Source: Sporosarcina cyprini (GTDB lineage: Bacteria; Bacillota; Bacilli; Bacillales_A; Planococcaceae). Taken from it: a stretch of 64,000 nt of DNA. The stretch's first letter is position 1; each line of letters begins with the position of its first letter. Shown piece after piece: positions 34,759-43,439 of this stretch. The DNA lies in contig NZ_JAKMHX010000025.1 in the NCBI RefSeq assembly GCF_022048975.1, forward strand, positions 124,001-188,000, read 5' to 3'. The position numbers and the translations under genes were made by a program. The notes beneath the pieces were generated by a model. That model searched no databases. It worked only from the letters and a program-made list of their open reading frames with translations, and was not told where the DNA came from.

Positions 34759-35535
34759 GTGAATCAAACCGAAATGCTTGATTTATTTGATAAGGAACTT
34801 CGAAAGAATTTACGATCGCCAGGCAGTCGCCGGGAGGAAACAGAACATGTCGTTCGACATGTATCGCTGAATGGGGAAAGGGGCTTGATCATTTCTTCCA
34901 ACGTGAATGAAGAGAATGCCGAGCGGGTCATTCGGGAGGAAATGAACTATTTCCGGCAACTGGGTGTTGGGTTCGAGTGGAAAGTGTACAGCTATGACAA
35001 ACCTGAGAACTTGGTTGAGTTATTGGAACAAGAGAACTTTGCCGTTGAGCCGCGGGAAGCGCTGATGGTGATGGAAATCAAAGAGAATCATCCTTTTGTC
35101 ACTTGGGGCGAATCGGAGCATCTCAGGGAAATCGTAGATGAAAAGGGCATTCGCGAGATGATTGCATTAATCGATTTCATTTGGGATGACTCGCATGAAG
35201 AGCTCGGGAATCGTCTTTGGCGGGACAAACAGAATGATCCAGAGTCGCTGTATATATACGGAATTTACAACGGAGATCGGCTCGTCAGTGCAGCTTGGAT
35301 GTATTTCGAGGACAACTCGTCTTTTGCAAGTCTGTGGGGCGGGTCCACACTCCCCGACTATAGGGGAAGAGGCTATTATACTGAGTTGCTGGCTGTACGT
35401 GCTAAAAAGGCATTCGAGAGGGGCTATTCATTCCTCACGGTGGATGCGAGGCCGACGAGCCAGCCAATATTAGAGAAACACGGCTTTTCGCGCTTGACGT
35501 ATTGCTACGGCTGCCAATCACCTGAGTTGGAATGA
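34759..35535 (+). CDS. GNAT-family N-acetyltransferase (two-domain)
   Basis: A 258-residue protein with a GTG start behind GAGAGGGGTG. The acetyl-CoA-binding motif is in the C-terminal half (WGGSTLPDYRGRGYYTELLA), with SLYIYGIYNGDRLVSAAWMY before it and PTSQPILEKHGFSRL closing the fold. The N-terminal 130 residues look like a degenerate first GNAT domain. The substrate is not predictable. Confidence 0.85.
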   Translation: MNQTEMLDLFDKELRKNLRSPGSRREETEHVVRHVSLNGERGLIISSNVNEENAERVIREEMNYFRQLGVGFEWKVYSYDKPENLVELLEQENFAVEPREALMVMEIKENHPFVTWGESEHLREIVDEKGIREMIALIDFIWDDSHEELGNRLWRDKQNDPESLYIYGIYNGDRLVSAAWMYFEDNSSFASLWGGSTLPDYRGRGYYTELLAVRAKKAFERGYSFLTVDARPTSQPILEKHGFSRLTYCYGCQSPELE

Positions 35536-35569
35536 AAGTTCCTTTCGGAAGAAGGATGGGGGATCAGGG

Positions 35570-36166
35570 ATGGAATTAGTTATTATTCGACATGGACAAT
35601 CAGAAGCCGATTTACTCGGTGTACACGAAGGGCGAGCCGATTTTCCTTTAACAGAATTGGGGAGGAAACAAGCCGGAAAGATGGCTGTCTATCTTGCGGA
35701 AAATCTTCCGCCAGATTTGATTCTCGCCAGTCCTATGAAAAGGGCTAGCGCCACAGCCCGGGTCTTGCAGAAAACGATTGGATGCGAAATTCAATATTAT
35801 GATGAACTCAAGGAATATAACAATGGCGTGTTGGCGGGATTATCGAAAAAGGAAGCGGCCATTACGCATCCCTTGCCTAAAGGGGGAAGGCCCGCCCACA
35901 TCCCTATTCAAGACGGGGAATCAGAATTGGAATTTCGCTATCGTGCGGAATGGATGCTTCATCATGTTTTATACGAATATCGGGATGTCCGGCGGATCGC
36001 CATCGTGTCTCATGGGGGACTCATTTCCAATCTAATCAAAGCGTTCCTCCATCAACCGAATGGCAAGTTCGCATTTTCCACGGGCGATACTGGAATTCAT
36101 TTGCTCGAGCAGCAAGAAGATATGCGCTTTGTCCGGTTTCTGAATCGGCAAGATCATTTGTTATAA
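35570..36166 (+). CDS. Histidine phosphatase family protein
   Basis: A 198-residue phosphoglycerate-mutase-like phosphatase. The catalytic motif is LVIIRHGQSEAD at the N-terminus; further active-site parts are ASPMKRASATARVL (Arg), the Glu region ELKEYNNGVLAGL, and the second His in IAIVSHGGLISNLI. These enzymes hydrolyse small phosphate esters via a phospho-histidine. It follows the acetyltransferase by 34 bases. A hairpin, which is also the left end of a 589-bp element, lies 14 bases after the stop. Confidence 0.92.
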   Translation: MELVIIRHGQSEADLLGVHEGRADFPLTELGRKQAGKMAVYLAENLPPDLILASPMKRASATARVLQKTIGCEIQYYDELKEYNNGVLAGLSKKEAAITHPLPKGGRPAHIPIQDGESELEFRYRAEWMLHHVLYEYRDVRRIAIVSHGGLISNLIKAFLHQPNGKFAFSTGDTGIHLLEQQEDMRFVRFLNRQDHLL

Positions 36167-36299
36167 CTCCATAACCCAAAAGGGCACATACGAAAAGCGT
36201 ATGTGCCCTTCAGAGCGTAGACAAAAGCATATTAATTTGTTGTCGCGTATAAAAATAATATACAACCGTTACTCACATTAGAATCCTAGAAAAGTTGAT

Positions 36300-36421
36300 T
36301 TCCGCTTCTGGCGGTCGCTTTCCGGGGGGCGGGCGGTGAGCCTCCTCGTCCGCTTCGCTCCCTGTGGGGTCTCACCTGTCCCGCTCATCCCCCAGGAGTC
36401 GCCGCCTTCCGCTTCAATCAA
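36300..36421 (-). repeat. Interspersed Bacillaceae-type repeat, copy A
   Basis: Read on the minus strand it contains GACTCCTGGGGGATGAGCGG, then GAGACCCCACAGGGAGCGAA and GACGAGGAGGCTCACC, then GGAAAGCGACCGCC. This sequence type is widely dispersed in Bacillaceae genomes between genes. Copy B at 36537 shares the order GACTCCT...GACCCCACAGG...GACGAGGAGGCT...GGAAAGCGA. Confidence 0.7.
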
Positions 36422-36536
36422 CGGATGTTCTGCTAACAAGGTATGTTGTTATTAATAATTAAAATGGAAGACCTTGTATATAGGAAGTTGAAAGAATCTT
36501 CATGTATTTACTCAACCATAAAGAAATTTTATCAAA

Positions 36537-36686
36537 GGCAGGGAGCGCAACGTAGACTCCTATGGGAATAGCTTGAGCTGAAGACCCCACAGGAACGGAG
36601 TGACGAGGAGGCTGAAGACCCCACAGGAACGGAGTGACGAGGAGGCTGAAGCCAAGCCCATGGAAAGCGAAGTTGCGCTCCCTGCC
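36537..36686 (+). repeat. Interspersed repeat copy B with 15-bp inverted ends and a 34-bp internal duplication
   Basis: GGCAGGGAGCGCAAC (36537-36551) and GTTGCGCTCCCTGCC (36672-36686) are perfect inverted ends. Inside, a 34-bp unit (36577-36610) is exactly repeated at 36611-36644. The core text is related to copy A at 36300. A folded RNA or cruciform is likely if transcribed. Confidence 0.75.
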
Positions 36687-36801
36687 GGTTGGTTTATGCA
36701 TTTCTATTCATCTCAAAGTGACTTTGTCTACAGTCTGAAGGGCACATACGAAAAGCGTATGTGCCCTTGCAGTAGATCCTTAAAAATAAATGGTCGATGA
36801 A

Positions 36802-37254
36802 TCATGGATGGTTATCCATTTTACCATCTCTAAATTGAATGAATGGATCTTCCCCGCTAATTTGTAGTTTTCCTTCATGATAAAAGGCGGTCTCGTTATA
36901 ATCAAATGTACTGCCATTATGCTCGATTGTAATAAAGATATCATGCCAGAAAGAATGTCCATCTTCATATTCAATATCATTTATTTTAAAATCTACTAGT
37001 CTATAGTTTTCTTTTTCCAAGTTCTTTGTTTTATCTAGAAAGACGGACTTCGCTTTTTTACTGGACATTGAAGTTTTTCCTTCTGAAACATCTTTGTCAA
37101 ACAAATATAGCTGCTTATAAGCTTCTTCATAATCTTGGTCTTTAAGAGCTTTGTAATATTTATTGATACTGTTTTTAGCTTGTTGTTCAAGAAGATTATT
37201 GCAACCGGCCAAAATTAAAACTACAGATACTAACAAAAGTATTTTCTTCCTCAT
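36802..37254 (-). CDS. Small lipoprotein, DUF4878-like
   Basis: A 150-residue exported lipoprotein: signal MRKKILLLVSVVLILAG with lipobox LAGC, so Cys18 would be lipidated. The mature part begins with a helix (QQAKNSINKYYKALKDQDYE) and continues as a small alpha+beta domain of the NTF2/DUF4878 kind. AGGAGGG lies four bases before the ATG. Function unknown; located at the outer face of the membrane. Confidence 0.75.
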   Translation of the reverse strand: MRKKILLLVSVVLILAGCNNLLEQQAKNSINKYYKALKDQDYEEAYKQLYLFDKDVSEGKTSMSSKKAKSVFLDKTKNLEKENYRLVDFKINDIEYEDGHSFWHDIFITIEHNGSTFDYNETAFYHEGKLQISGEDPFIQFRDGKMDNHP

Positions 37255-37391
37255 AAGCCCTCCTGATTTTAATTTCCTTTATTATACATCTTTTGAAGGC
37301 AGAAAAATATATTAATTATGTTTATCGGATAACTTTCCGCCTGACCGCATAAAGTGAAGTGGAGAATCATGTACCAAACTGGGGGAATCAG

Positions 37392-37832
37392 ATGAAGAGA
37401 ATCTTCTATGGGCTTCTGCTTTTCGGAGTCTGTTTGCTGGGGGCTTGTTCATATGACAGTGAGAAGGCGCTCAAAAACGGGGACGTTATTAATATGCATG
37501 GGCCGATCTACAATTTTGTTCACTTTGAGGAGTTCATGGAGCGGGTTGAAGCGGAGGATTCTGCCTTCGTGCGGATTTCGAATTTTACCCTTGAGGGCAA
37601 CCCGATTTTGTACAATGTGACATTTGATGGAGCGGAGTTTGATTTGGAGATTGATCGATCGAGGGATAAGGAACGGGGGGACAAGCCGGCCAAGGAGAGC
37701 TTGTCTTGTACGGAGCTGACGCGTGAGGAAGGACAGCAATTGTTTATGTATTCACTGCAAGGCTGCGATTCAGACTCCAGCTTTACCTTGCTGAACATCT
37801 TGAAAGAGCAAGAGATGGACCATGAGCATTAG
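37392..37832 (+). CDS. DUF4362-like lipoprotein
   Basis: 146 residues from the ATG at 37392 (GGGGGA site; an upstream in-frame ATG at 37359 would spoil the signal peptide). Signal MKRIFYGLLLFGVCLLGAC with lipobox LGAC. The mature protein starts SYDSEKALKNGDVINMHGPI and has DGAEFDLEIDRSRD and a Cys pair near the C-terminus (LSCTELT, LQGCDSD) that may form a disulfide. This matches the DUF4362 lipoproteins of Bacillales. Function unknown. A terminator follows. Confidence 0.8.
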   Translation: MKRIFYGLLLFGVCLLGACSYDSEKALKNGDVINMHGPIYNFVHFEEFMERVEAEDSAFVRISNFTLEGNPILYNVTFDGAEFDLEIDRSRDKERGDKPAKESLSCTELTREEGQQLFMYSLQGCDSDSSFTLLNILKEQEMDHEH

Positions 37833-37846
37833 GTGTTTCAAACATT

Positions 37847-37883
37847 AAAGCGGATGTCGTTCATGACGGCATCCGCTTTTTTG
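37847..37883 (+). terminator. Terminator after the DUF4362-like gene
   Basis: AAAGCGGATG(T)CGT pairs with ACGGCATCCGCTTT around TCATG, followed by T-run. Confidence 0.85.
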
Positions 37884-38003
37884 CATGCACTGGATTTAGT
37901 ACAGTCAAAAAATGGTCCGGTTCGCTGACTGTACTGCCAAGGTGAAGGTTTGTGTAAAATGTGATTAGGAAACGTGCTTATTTCGGAAAGCGAGGGAATC
38001 TTG

Positions 38004-38657
38004 ATGATGAAGAGCCGGCAGATTGAGATGCTGCTCTATTTATTGAAAGTTAAAAAGACAACACATGAAGAGCTTGCCAAGAAGTTTGAAGTGAGCATCA
38101 AAACGATACAGCGGGATATTGATACTTTATCAGTGATGGGAATTCCGGTTACATGCAAAAAGGGGAATCAAGGGGGAATTCTGATTGACGAGAAATATAA
38201 GTTGTCCCGAACCCTTCTGACAAATGAGGATTTGCAGAGCATTGTGTTCGCTTTGTCACTGTATGACAGCGTTTCAAAGCGAAATCACGGGGAGGAAATC
38301 TTGAAAAAATTAGCCCTTATTTCGCCGGATATGATTTATCTGCTTGCCAAAGATGCCAACGAATATTTTGTTGTGGACCTGTTCAAGGAGAAACTTGATT
38401 TGAGCGGAATGGTATATGAGCATATTAATGCGTGTCTGGATGAGGAATATTTGCTGGACATAACTGTAGGATCCGAGCGAATGAAGGTTGCACCAATCAG
38501 CTACGTTTTGCGGGCAGATGGCTTGTATTTATATGCCTTTGCAGAAGAGTATGTATTGATCAAGGTCTCCGACATCCTTTATTCAAAAGTGACGGGAGAG
38601 GAATTCGAGCGAAATTTCCTCCAGTACGAAGAAAATCAAAACATTATTGTCAAATAA
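38004..38657 (+). CDS. YafY-type HTH/WYL-like transcriptional regulator
   Basis: About 217 residues from the ATG at 38004 (GAGGG site). An N-terminal HTH_11 domain (TTHEELAKKFEVSIKTIQRD) is followed by an effector domain of the YafY group, with DEEYLLDITVGSERMKVAPI and SYVLRADGLYLYAFAEE where WYL domains have their binding strand (here YLYAF). It is shorter than full WYL proteins, which have about 300 residues. Placed 50 bases before a MATE pump in the same direction, it may regulate that pump. Confidence 0.82.
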   Translation: MMKSRQIEMLLYLLKVKKTTHEELAKKFEVSIKTIQRDIDTLSVMGIPVTCKKGNQGGILIDEKYKLSRTLLTNEDLQSIVFALSLYDSVSKRNHGEEILKKLALISPDMIYLLAKDANEYFVVDLFKEKLDLSGMVYEHINACLDEEYLLDITVGSERMKVAPISYVLRADGLYLYAFAEEYVLIKVSDILYSKVTGEEFERNFLQYEENQNIIVK

Positions 38658-38707
38658 GACATAGAGTGTCCGGTTAGGGTCGCTATACTCTCTACGGAGG
38701 GATAGTG

Positions 38708-40069
38708 ATGGAACAAAATCTGTATGAGCGTCAATCCGTAACGAGACTAATCTTTATGTTTTCGATTCCAGCAATTTTTTCATTGATCGTTGAGATGCTG
38801 ACTGCAGTCGTCGATACTTCTTTTGCAGGGCATTTGGGCAATCAAAGCGAGAGCGCCCTGGCAGCTATGGGATTACTGTCACCTGTCCAAGTTGTTTTTG
38901 TCGCCTTGCAGACGCTTTTCGCTATTTCCACAGCCATTATGGTGTCGAACTACTTGGGGAGCGGGGATAGTAAACGCCTCCATACGTATTTTCAAACGGG
39001 ATTCCTCATGACACTGATCGTTGGTATTGGATCGGCATTGGCAGCCTTTTTGTTGATGGATCCAATCTTGAATTTACTCGGAGCTGAGGGGGAAGTCCGC
39101 ACTCTCGCTCAATCGTATTTCCGTATCTATCTGCTGAGTGTCGTATTTAGTTCGGTCGGTTATACACTGACGAGCGTCATTCGTGCATTTGGAAATCCGA
39201 CAGCGGAAGCGGTCATAATTACTCTTTCTGTTTTAATTAACATAATCGGTAACACCATTTTTACGTTTGGCATGCATCTCGGAATGACCGGCATCGCGCT
39301 TGGGACATTGCTGAGCGAGCTGATTTGTGCTGTCATTTCAATGATGTACTTACAGAGAAAAGGCCAGTGGTTCCATGCGAAGCGCATCAAGTTGAAAGAG
39401 GGTCTCGCTGTATCTTTCTCTTTATTCAAGATCGGTTTTGCCCAAACGATCATACAAGTATTAGCCGGCGCTACAGCGTTTATTGTCAATCAACAGTTGA
39501 TCAGCACAGGGGGAACCTCCCACGTCTCCATTTGGAACATCGCGAATAAATTATACATGCTCCTTTTGATGCCAATCATCGGCATTACGCAAGCTGTCCA
39601 AACCATCATTTCTTACTTTAACGGGAAAGGGGATGCGACGAAAAAGGCGGCCATTGTCAAGAAGACGATGGGATATTCGGTTGCCTATGGAGTGATAATC
39701 ACGCTTGTCATCTATTGGCTGGGCCAACCGATGCTTCACATCTTCACTTCCGATGCAGAGGTGCTTTCTGCTGCCACGGCCGTTATCAAAGTGATCTTCG
39801 TGACGTTTCCTTTGCTTGGAATCACTTATACGATTATGACTTTATTTCAGGTGACAGGAAAGGAATGGCACGTGGTAATGCTTGGCATCACAAGACAAGT
39901 CATTGCGATGGTTCCGCTCGTTGTCATGCTGCCGTGGCTGTTTGGCACCTATAGTATCTGGAATGTCAGTCCCGCGTTCTCTATATTTTTCGCTATCCCA
40001 CTGGCCGATGCAGCGACGTTATTTATTTCATTGATTTTGAGTCGGGGCGTCTGGAGCAGAAGGCTTTGA
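38708..40069 (+). CDS. MATE-family multidrug efflux transporter
   Basis: A 453-residue, 12-helix protein. The start ATG at 38708 follows GGAGGG at seven bases. Two homologous halves can be seen, each starting with a typical MATE helix (SIPAIFSLIVEMLTAVVDTS and SFSLFKIGFAQTIIQVLAGA), and GHLGNQSESALAAMGLLSPV is the usual first-loop sequence. It uses sodium or protons to expel cationic compounds. It is preceded by a YafY-type regulator that could control it. Confidence 0.92.
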   Translation: MEQNLYERQSVTRLIFMFSIPAIFSLIVEMLTAVVDTSFAGHLGNQSESALAAMGLLSPVQVVFVALQTLFAISTAIMVSNYLGSGDSKRLHTYFQTGFLMTLIVGIGSALAAFLLMDPILNLLGAEGEVRTLAQSYFRIYLLSVVFSSVGYTLTSVIRAFGNPTAEAVIITLSVLINIIGNTIFTFGMHLGMTGIALGTLLSELICAVISMMYLQRKGQWFHAKRIKLKEGLAVSFSLFKIGFAQTIIQVLAGATAFIVNQQLISTGGTSHVSIWNIANKLYMLLLMPIIGITQAVQTIISYFNGKGDATKKAAIVKKTMGYSVAYGVIITLVIYWLGQPMLHIFTSDAEVLSAATAVIKVIFVTFPLLGITYTIMTLFQVTGKEWHVVMLGITRQVIAMVPLVVMLPWLFGTYSIWNVSPAFSIFFAIPLADAATLFISLILSRGVWSRRL

Positions 40070-40190
40070 GGCGGAGAACCAGAGATCGTTTCTTCGCCCG
40101 TTCCATTCTTGCCACGGAAAAAAGATAGCAGTATGATAGAGGATGTAGCCCGGGAAGAGACAGGGTGAATCATCGGGAGGTGATGTGAAG

Positions 40191-40286
40191 ATGGCAAGAC
40201 AAATGGCATTGCCAGCTTCAACAAGGACTCATGCAAAGCCAGAAGATGAAAAGGCGATACTTTGCATGGGGCGAACGATAGGTTAA
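40191..40286 (+). CDS. Possible 31-residue small protein
   Basis: ATG at 40191 has a very strong site (GGGAGGTGAT, about eight bases before) and the frame runs 31 codons to TAA. The sequence starts MARQMALPASTRTHAKPEDE and has one Cys near the end. There is no recognisable family. It might be a real small protein, or a leader peptide for the FusB-like gene 84 bases downstream. Confidence 0.4.
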   Translation: MARQMALPASTRTHAKPEDEKAILCMGRTIG

Positions 40287-40369
40287 TCGCTTGATGGGAG
40301 TTTCTCCATTTCTGAAAGGAAGGCTTTGCGCTTTGTTTAGAAACAATCAAAACAGAGGAGCTGACAGAA

Positions 40370-41008
40370 ATGAAAAGAGAACCCTTTATTCGCAACGATC
40401 AATTCAATTTAATTAAACGGCAAGTACTCCACTTGGTAAACGGCCATGCAACGGTGAATGACCCACATGTAATCGACGCGATGGAATCCCTATCAATTGA
40501 AAAAGTGGTCGAATCGTTCTCCGTATTGACGGATGCGCAACGGGAGATGCTCAACGAAATGGTACAAGTTGCCGATAAAGAGACGGCCGAACAGTACCTA
40601 TTGGAGTTGGAGAAATCTATCATTCCATTTCAGGAGCCTTCGGAGCAAAAGCTGAAAAAGCTTTTCCCGAAAGTGAAGAAGATGAAGCTGCCGAAGGAAA
40701 AATTGAACTTTCGACGAATGACATTTATTAGTTTTGACGATATCGGAACGAAAAAGAGATATATGGTTGTGCCGACTTCAAAAGGCCTGGTTGGACTGAC
40801 AGGCACGTATGAAGAAACTAGGACCAAGCAAATTTGTTCCATATGCAACCGGCTCACACCTGTTTGTATGTTTATGACGAAAACAAAAGGCGAGAGCATC
40901 GGCACTTATACGAAAAAAGGAAATTACATTTGCCAAGACGCGGATGATTGCAACCAGCATGTATTGTCGCTGAAAAAAATCGAAACGTTTGTTGAGAATA
41001 TAAAATAA
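40370..41008 (+). CDS. FusB/FusC-type elongation factor G-binding protein
   Basis: A 212-residue cytosolic protein. The N-terminal half is a four-helix bundle (PFIRNDQFNLIKRQVLHLVN start, typical of FusB); the C-terminal half holds a zinc-binding domain with CSICNRLTPVCMF and a later YICQDADDCNQH. FusB proteins bind EF-G and free it from ribosomes stalled by fusidic acid. Chromosomal homologues in Bacillales are frequent and may serve ribosome recovery rather than acquired resistance. A strong terminator follows. Confidence 0.88.
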   Translation: MKREPFIRNDQFNLIKRQVLHLVNGHATVNDPHVIDAMESLSIEKVVESFSVLTDAQREMLNEMVQVADKETAEQYLLELEKSIIPFQEPSEQKLKKLFPKVKKMKLPKEKLNFRRMTFISFDDIGTKKRYMVVPTSKGLVGLTGTYEETRTKQICSICNRLTPVCMFMTKTKGESIGTYTKKGNYICQDADDCNQHVLSLKKIETFVENIK

Positions 41009-41019
41009 GTAAGCTTGGA

Positions 41020-41057
41020 AGCCCCTTGCCACATGTTCATGTGTGGCGGGGGTTTTT
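41020..41057 (+). terminator. Terminator after the FusB-like gene
   Basis: GCCCCTTGCCACA pairs with TGTGTGGCGGGGGT, followed by six T. Confidence 0.85.
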
Positions 41058-41197
41058 TAGAAGGTTCGTAAGAGAACTTTTTCTACTGCAATCGATACTT
41101 TTAAGCCTATAAGTTTACTTGAAGCGAAATAGTGTGTGTGGTAGCCTAAAGTTTATCTTCCTAAGCCAATTTCCTATCTAGAAAAGGAGGCGTCTGT

Positions 41198-41638
41198 TTG
41201 AAATTGCTACTCATCGCCATCGGAATTCTCGTAGTACTTTTCGTCACCATGATTATCTTCATCACCAAGCGCTATCAAAAGGAACTGAGAAGTGCAGATT
41301 GGTATGATGAATTTCAATATGAATTCGAATCCGTTGATTGTCCTCATAAGAAGGCAATTAAACTATCGGACACAAATTGGAAATTTCATTTCACAATGCA
41401 GAAAGAGCAGAGTGCCACGGTCAAAGCAGGCCCGGCTTCTGTCACGGTCCATAAAACACGCTATCGCTTTTATTGTGATGAATGCGGGCAAAAGCGCTGG
41501 TTTCGGCAAACCAACTCAGTTCGGGACCATAAAGGCTTGTTTCAATTGCGGCTTAAATATTTGCTGATGTTGGGCGCATCGATCATGCTGTTCTTCATGG
41601 TCTCCATGGGACTGATTTTTAATGTGTTTGTGAAATAA
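41198..41638 (+). CDS. Membrane protein with a zinc-ribbon-like motif
   Basis: A 146-residue protein with a TTG start behind AAAGGAGGCG. It has an N-terminal membrane segment (LLLIAIGILVVLFVTMIIFI) and a C-terminal one (LLMLGASIMLFFMVSMGLIF). The middle contains SVDCPHKK and FYCDECGQKRWFRQ, one full CxxC and an additional Cys, which may bind a metal. No family recognised. Monocistronic, with a terminator right after. Confidence 0.7.
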   Translation: MKLLLIAIGILVVLFVTMIIFITKRYQKELRSADWYDEFQYEFESVDCPHKKAIKLSDTNWKFHFTMQKEQSATVKAGPASVTVHKTRYRFYCDECGQKRWFRQTNSVRDHKGLFQLRLKYLLMLGASIMLFFMVSMGLIFNVFVK

Positions 41639-41646
41639 GATAATAG

Positions 41647-41692
41647 AAAAAAGCCCTTGGAACGCTTCACAGTGAAGTTTCCAAGGGCTTTT
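41647..41692. terminator. Bidirectional terminator between convergent genes
   Basis: AAAAAAGCCCTTGGAA pairs with TTCCAAGGGCTTTT; the tip has CTTCAC/GTGAAG. Confidence 0.88.
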
Positions 41693-41807
41693 CGATGGTC
41701 AATCAACGATAGAGATTTTATGATCCGGAAGTTTTCCGGTTAGACAGGAATTTCTCAACAAATCCCTGTTGGATGTGTTGCTATTCAATTGTGTTGGTTG
41801 AACAATC

Positions 41808-43439
41808 TTACTTTTTCAATGAACCAAATAGTGAGCTGTATGCAGAAACAACTTGCTGGTAATATCCAACTAACTTGTCCCATACCGTTGTTTGGACAGC
41901 TTCTGTGCTTGGAACTTCAACTGCATCTTCTGTATTCACAGGTGTTTCCGTCACGCTGTCATCAGCAGTAGCTTCGTCGTTAGCTGGAGTTTCAGCGGCG
42001 TTTTCGTCAGCAGCTGGTTCCTCAGCAGTAGCTTCGTCTTTAGCTGGAGTTTCAGCAGCGTTTTCATCAGCAGTTGGTTCCTCATCAGCAGCTTCGTCGT
42101 TAGCTGGAGTTTCAGCAGCGTTATCATCAGCAGTTGGTTCCTCAGCAGCAGCTTCGTCGTTAGCTGGAGTTTCAGCAACAACTTCATCAACAGCTGGCTT
42201 TTCATCTGTGTTTTCCTCAACATCCGGCTTTTCAATAACGATTTCATCGTCTGCCGGTGTCTCAACTACACTGTCCTCAGCAGCTGGTTTGTCATCCGCC
42301 GCTTCATCGCCAACTGGCGTTTCCGTATCGGCGTCGTCAGCCGGGACTTTCTCATCCTCGCCTTTCGGCACTTCGATACCTAAATGGTCTTGGATGAGTA
42401 GGTTATAATAATCAATTAAACTTACATAATTTTGTAAGATGGTTCTATATTCATTGACATGCTCGTCTGATATAATAGAGTTGGTTGATGAGTCAGTTGT
42501 CGAAGTATCTTCATTGATATTTTCGTCAGCTGGCTTTTCTGTTTGATCCACAGCTTCTTCAGCCGCAGGCGTATCGGCAGTTACTTCATCGTCTGCTGGT
42601 GTTTCCGCAGCTTCTTCATCATCCGCAGGCGTATCGGCAGTTACTTCATCGTCTGCTGGTGTTTCCGCAGCTTCTTCATCATCCGCAGGCGTATCGGCAG
42701 TTACTTCATCGTCTGCTGGTGTTTCCGCAGCTTCTTCATCATCCGCAGGCGTATCGGCAGTCACATCTTCGTCCGCCGGTGTTTCCACAGCTTCTTCTTC
42801 ATCTGCAGGCGTGTCAGCAGTTACTTCATCGTCTGCCGGAGTTTCCGCATCTTCTTCTTCATCCGCAGGCGTATCGGCAGTTACTTCATCGTCAGCTGGA
42901 GTGTCTGTAGCTTCTTCATCATCTACAGGCGTATCAGCAGTTACTTCATCGTCTGCCGGAGTTTCCGCAGTTTCTTCATCATCCGCAGGCGTATCGGCAG
43001 TTACTTCATCGTCTGCTGGAGTGTCTGTAGCTTCTTCATCATCAGCAGGCGTATCAGCAGTTACTTCATCGTCTGCCGGAGTTTCCACAGCTTCTTCTTC
43101 ATCTACAGGAGTATCTGTCGTTACATCCTCATCACTTGGTGTATTCGTAGCTTCTTCATCATCTGCCGGTTGATCCGGTTCCTCTTCGTCTGGCGTTGCA
43201 GCTACAAGGTTCTTGTTAGCGATGGTGCGCATGAATTTACCTTTTTCAGGGGAGCCTGGAATGCTGGTCGCATAATGGGATACTTCCGCTCCATGATTCT
43301 TAAACTCCTGGTCCTGTTTTTCAGCCGCAAAAGCTGAGCCGCCTGCACCGAAAATGGCTGCAGTTAGCATGGAAGTGGACATGACAAATGGCAAGATCTT
43401 TTTTGTGCGTTTTTCTGTTGGGTTCGTTTCTTTAACCAA
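41808..43439 (-). CDS. Secreted acidic repeat protein (Glu/Asp/Thr/Pro-rich)
   Basis: A 543-residue exported protein with a TTG start behind AAAGGAG. Signal peptide about residues 1-39 ending SAFAAEK. Residues 80-275 consist of about ten 20-residue repeats of the type ETPADDEVTADTPADDEEA (60-bp DNA repeats). A unique segment (NEYRTILQNYVSLIDYYNLL) follows, then a second degenerate repeat zone of the type AAEEPTADENAAETPANDE. The C-terminus WDKLVGYYQQVVSAYSSLFG echoes the unique segment. No LPXTG, SLH or LysM motif. Such acidic repeats suit a cell-surface or matrix protein that binds cations, but no function is established. Repeat number is likely variable. Confidence 0.85.
   Translation of the reverse strand: MVKETNPTEKRTKKILPFVMSTSMLTAAIFGAGGSAFAAEKQDQEFKNHGAEVSHYATSIPGSPEKGKFMRTIANKNLVAATPDEEEPDQPADDEEATNTPSDEDVTTDTPVDEEEAVETPADDEVTADTPADDEEATDTPADDEVTADTPADDEETAETPADDEVTADTPVDDEEATDTPADDEVTADTPADEEEDAETPADDEVTADTPADEEEAVETPADEDVTADTPADDEEAAETPADDEVTADTPADDEEAAETPADDEVTADTPADDEEAAETPADDEVTADTPAAEEAVDQTEKPADENINEDTSTTDSSTNSIISDEHVNEYRTILQNYVSLIDYYNLLIQDHLGIEVPKGEDEKVPADDADTETPVGDEAADDKPAAEDSVVETPADDEIVIEKPDVEENTDEKPAVDEVVAETPANDEAAAEEPTADDNAAETPANDEAADEEPTADENAAETPAKDEATAEEPAADENAAETPANDEATADDSVTETPVNTEDAVEVPSTEAVQTTVWDKLVGYYQQVVSAYSSLFGSLKK
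42540..43160 (-). repeat. 60-bp coding tandem repeats in the acidic surface protein
   Basis: About ten near-identical 60-bp units, several exact over a full unit (compare 42590-42649 with 42650-42709). They encode the TPADDEE-type peptide repeats. High identity suggests recent expansion or slippage. Confidence 0.85.

Larger units (their letters stand above)
36180..36768. mobile_element. 589-bp non-coding element with ~47-bp terminal inverted repeats (MITE-like)
   Basis: The left end reads AAGGGCACATACG-AAAAG-CGTATGTGCCCTT then CAGAGCGTAGACAAA; the right end, read on the minus strand, gives the same hairpin and then CAGACTGTAGACAAA. So the two ends are inverted copies over about 47 bases and each end is itself a perfect 13-bp hairpin. 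Inside lie two divergent copies of a Bacillaceae interspersed repeat in opposite orientation. No transposase and no clear target duplication are visible, so mobility is inferred only. Confidence 0.55.

Noticed and set aside
41875-43337. Long plus-strand open frames opposite the acidic surface protein
   Set aside because: Shadow frames of a low-complexity repeat gene; the minus-strand frame has signal peptide, ribosome site and sensible composition.
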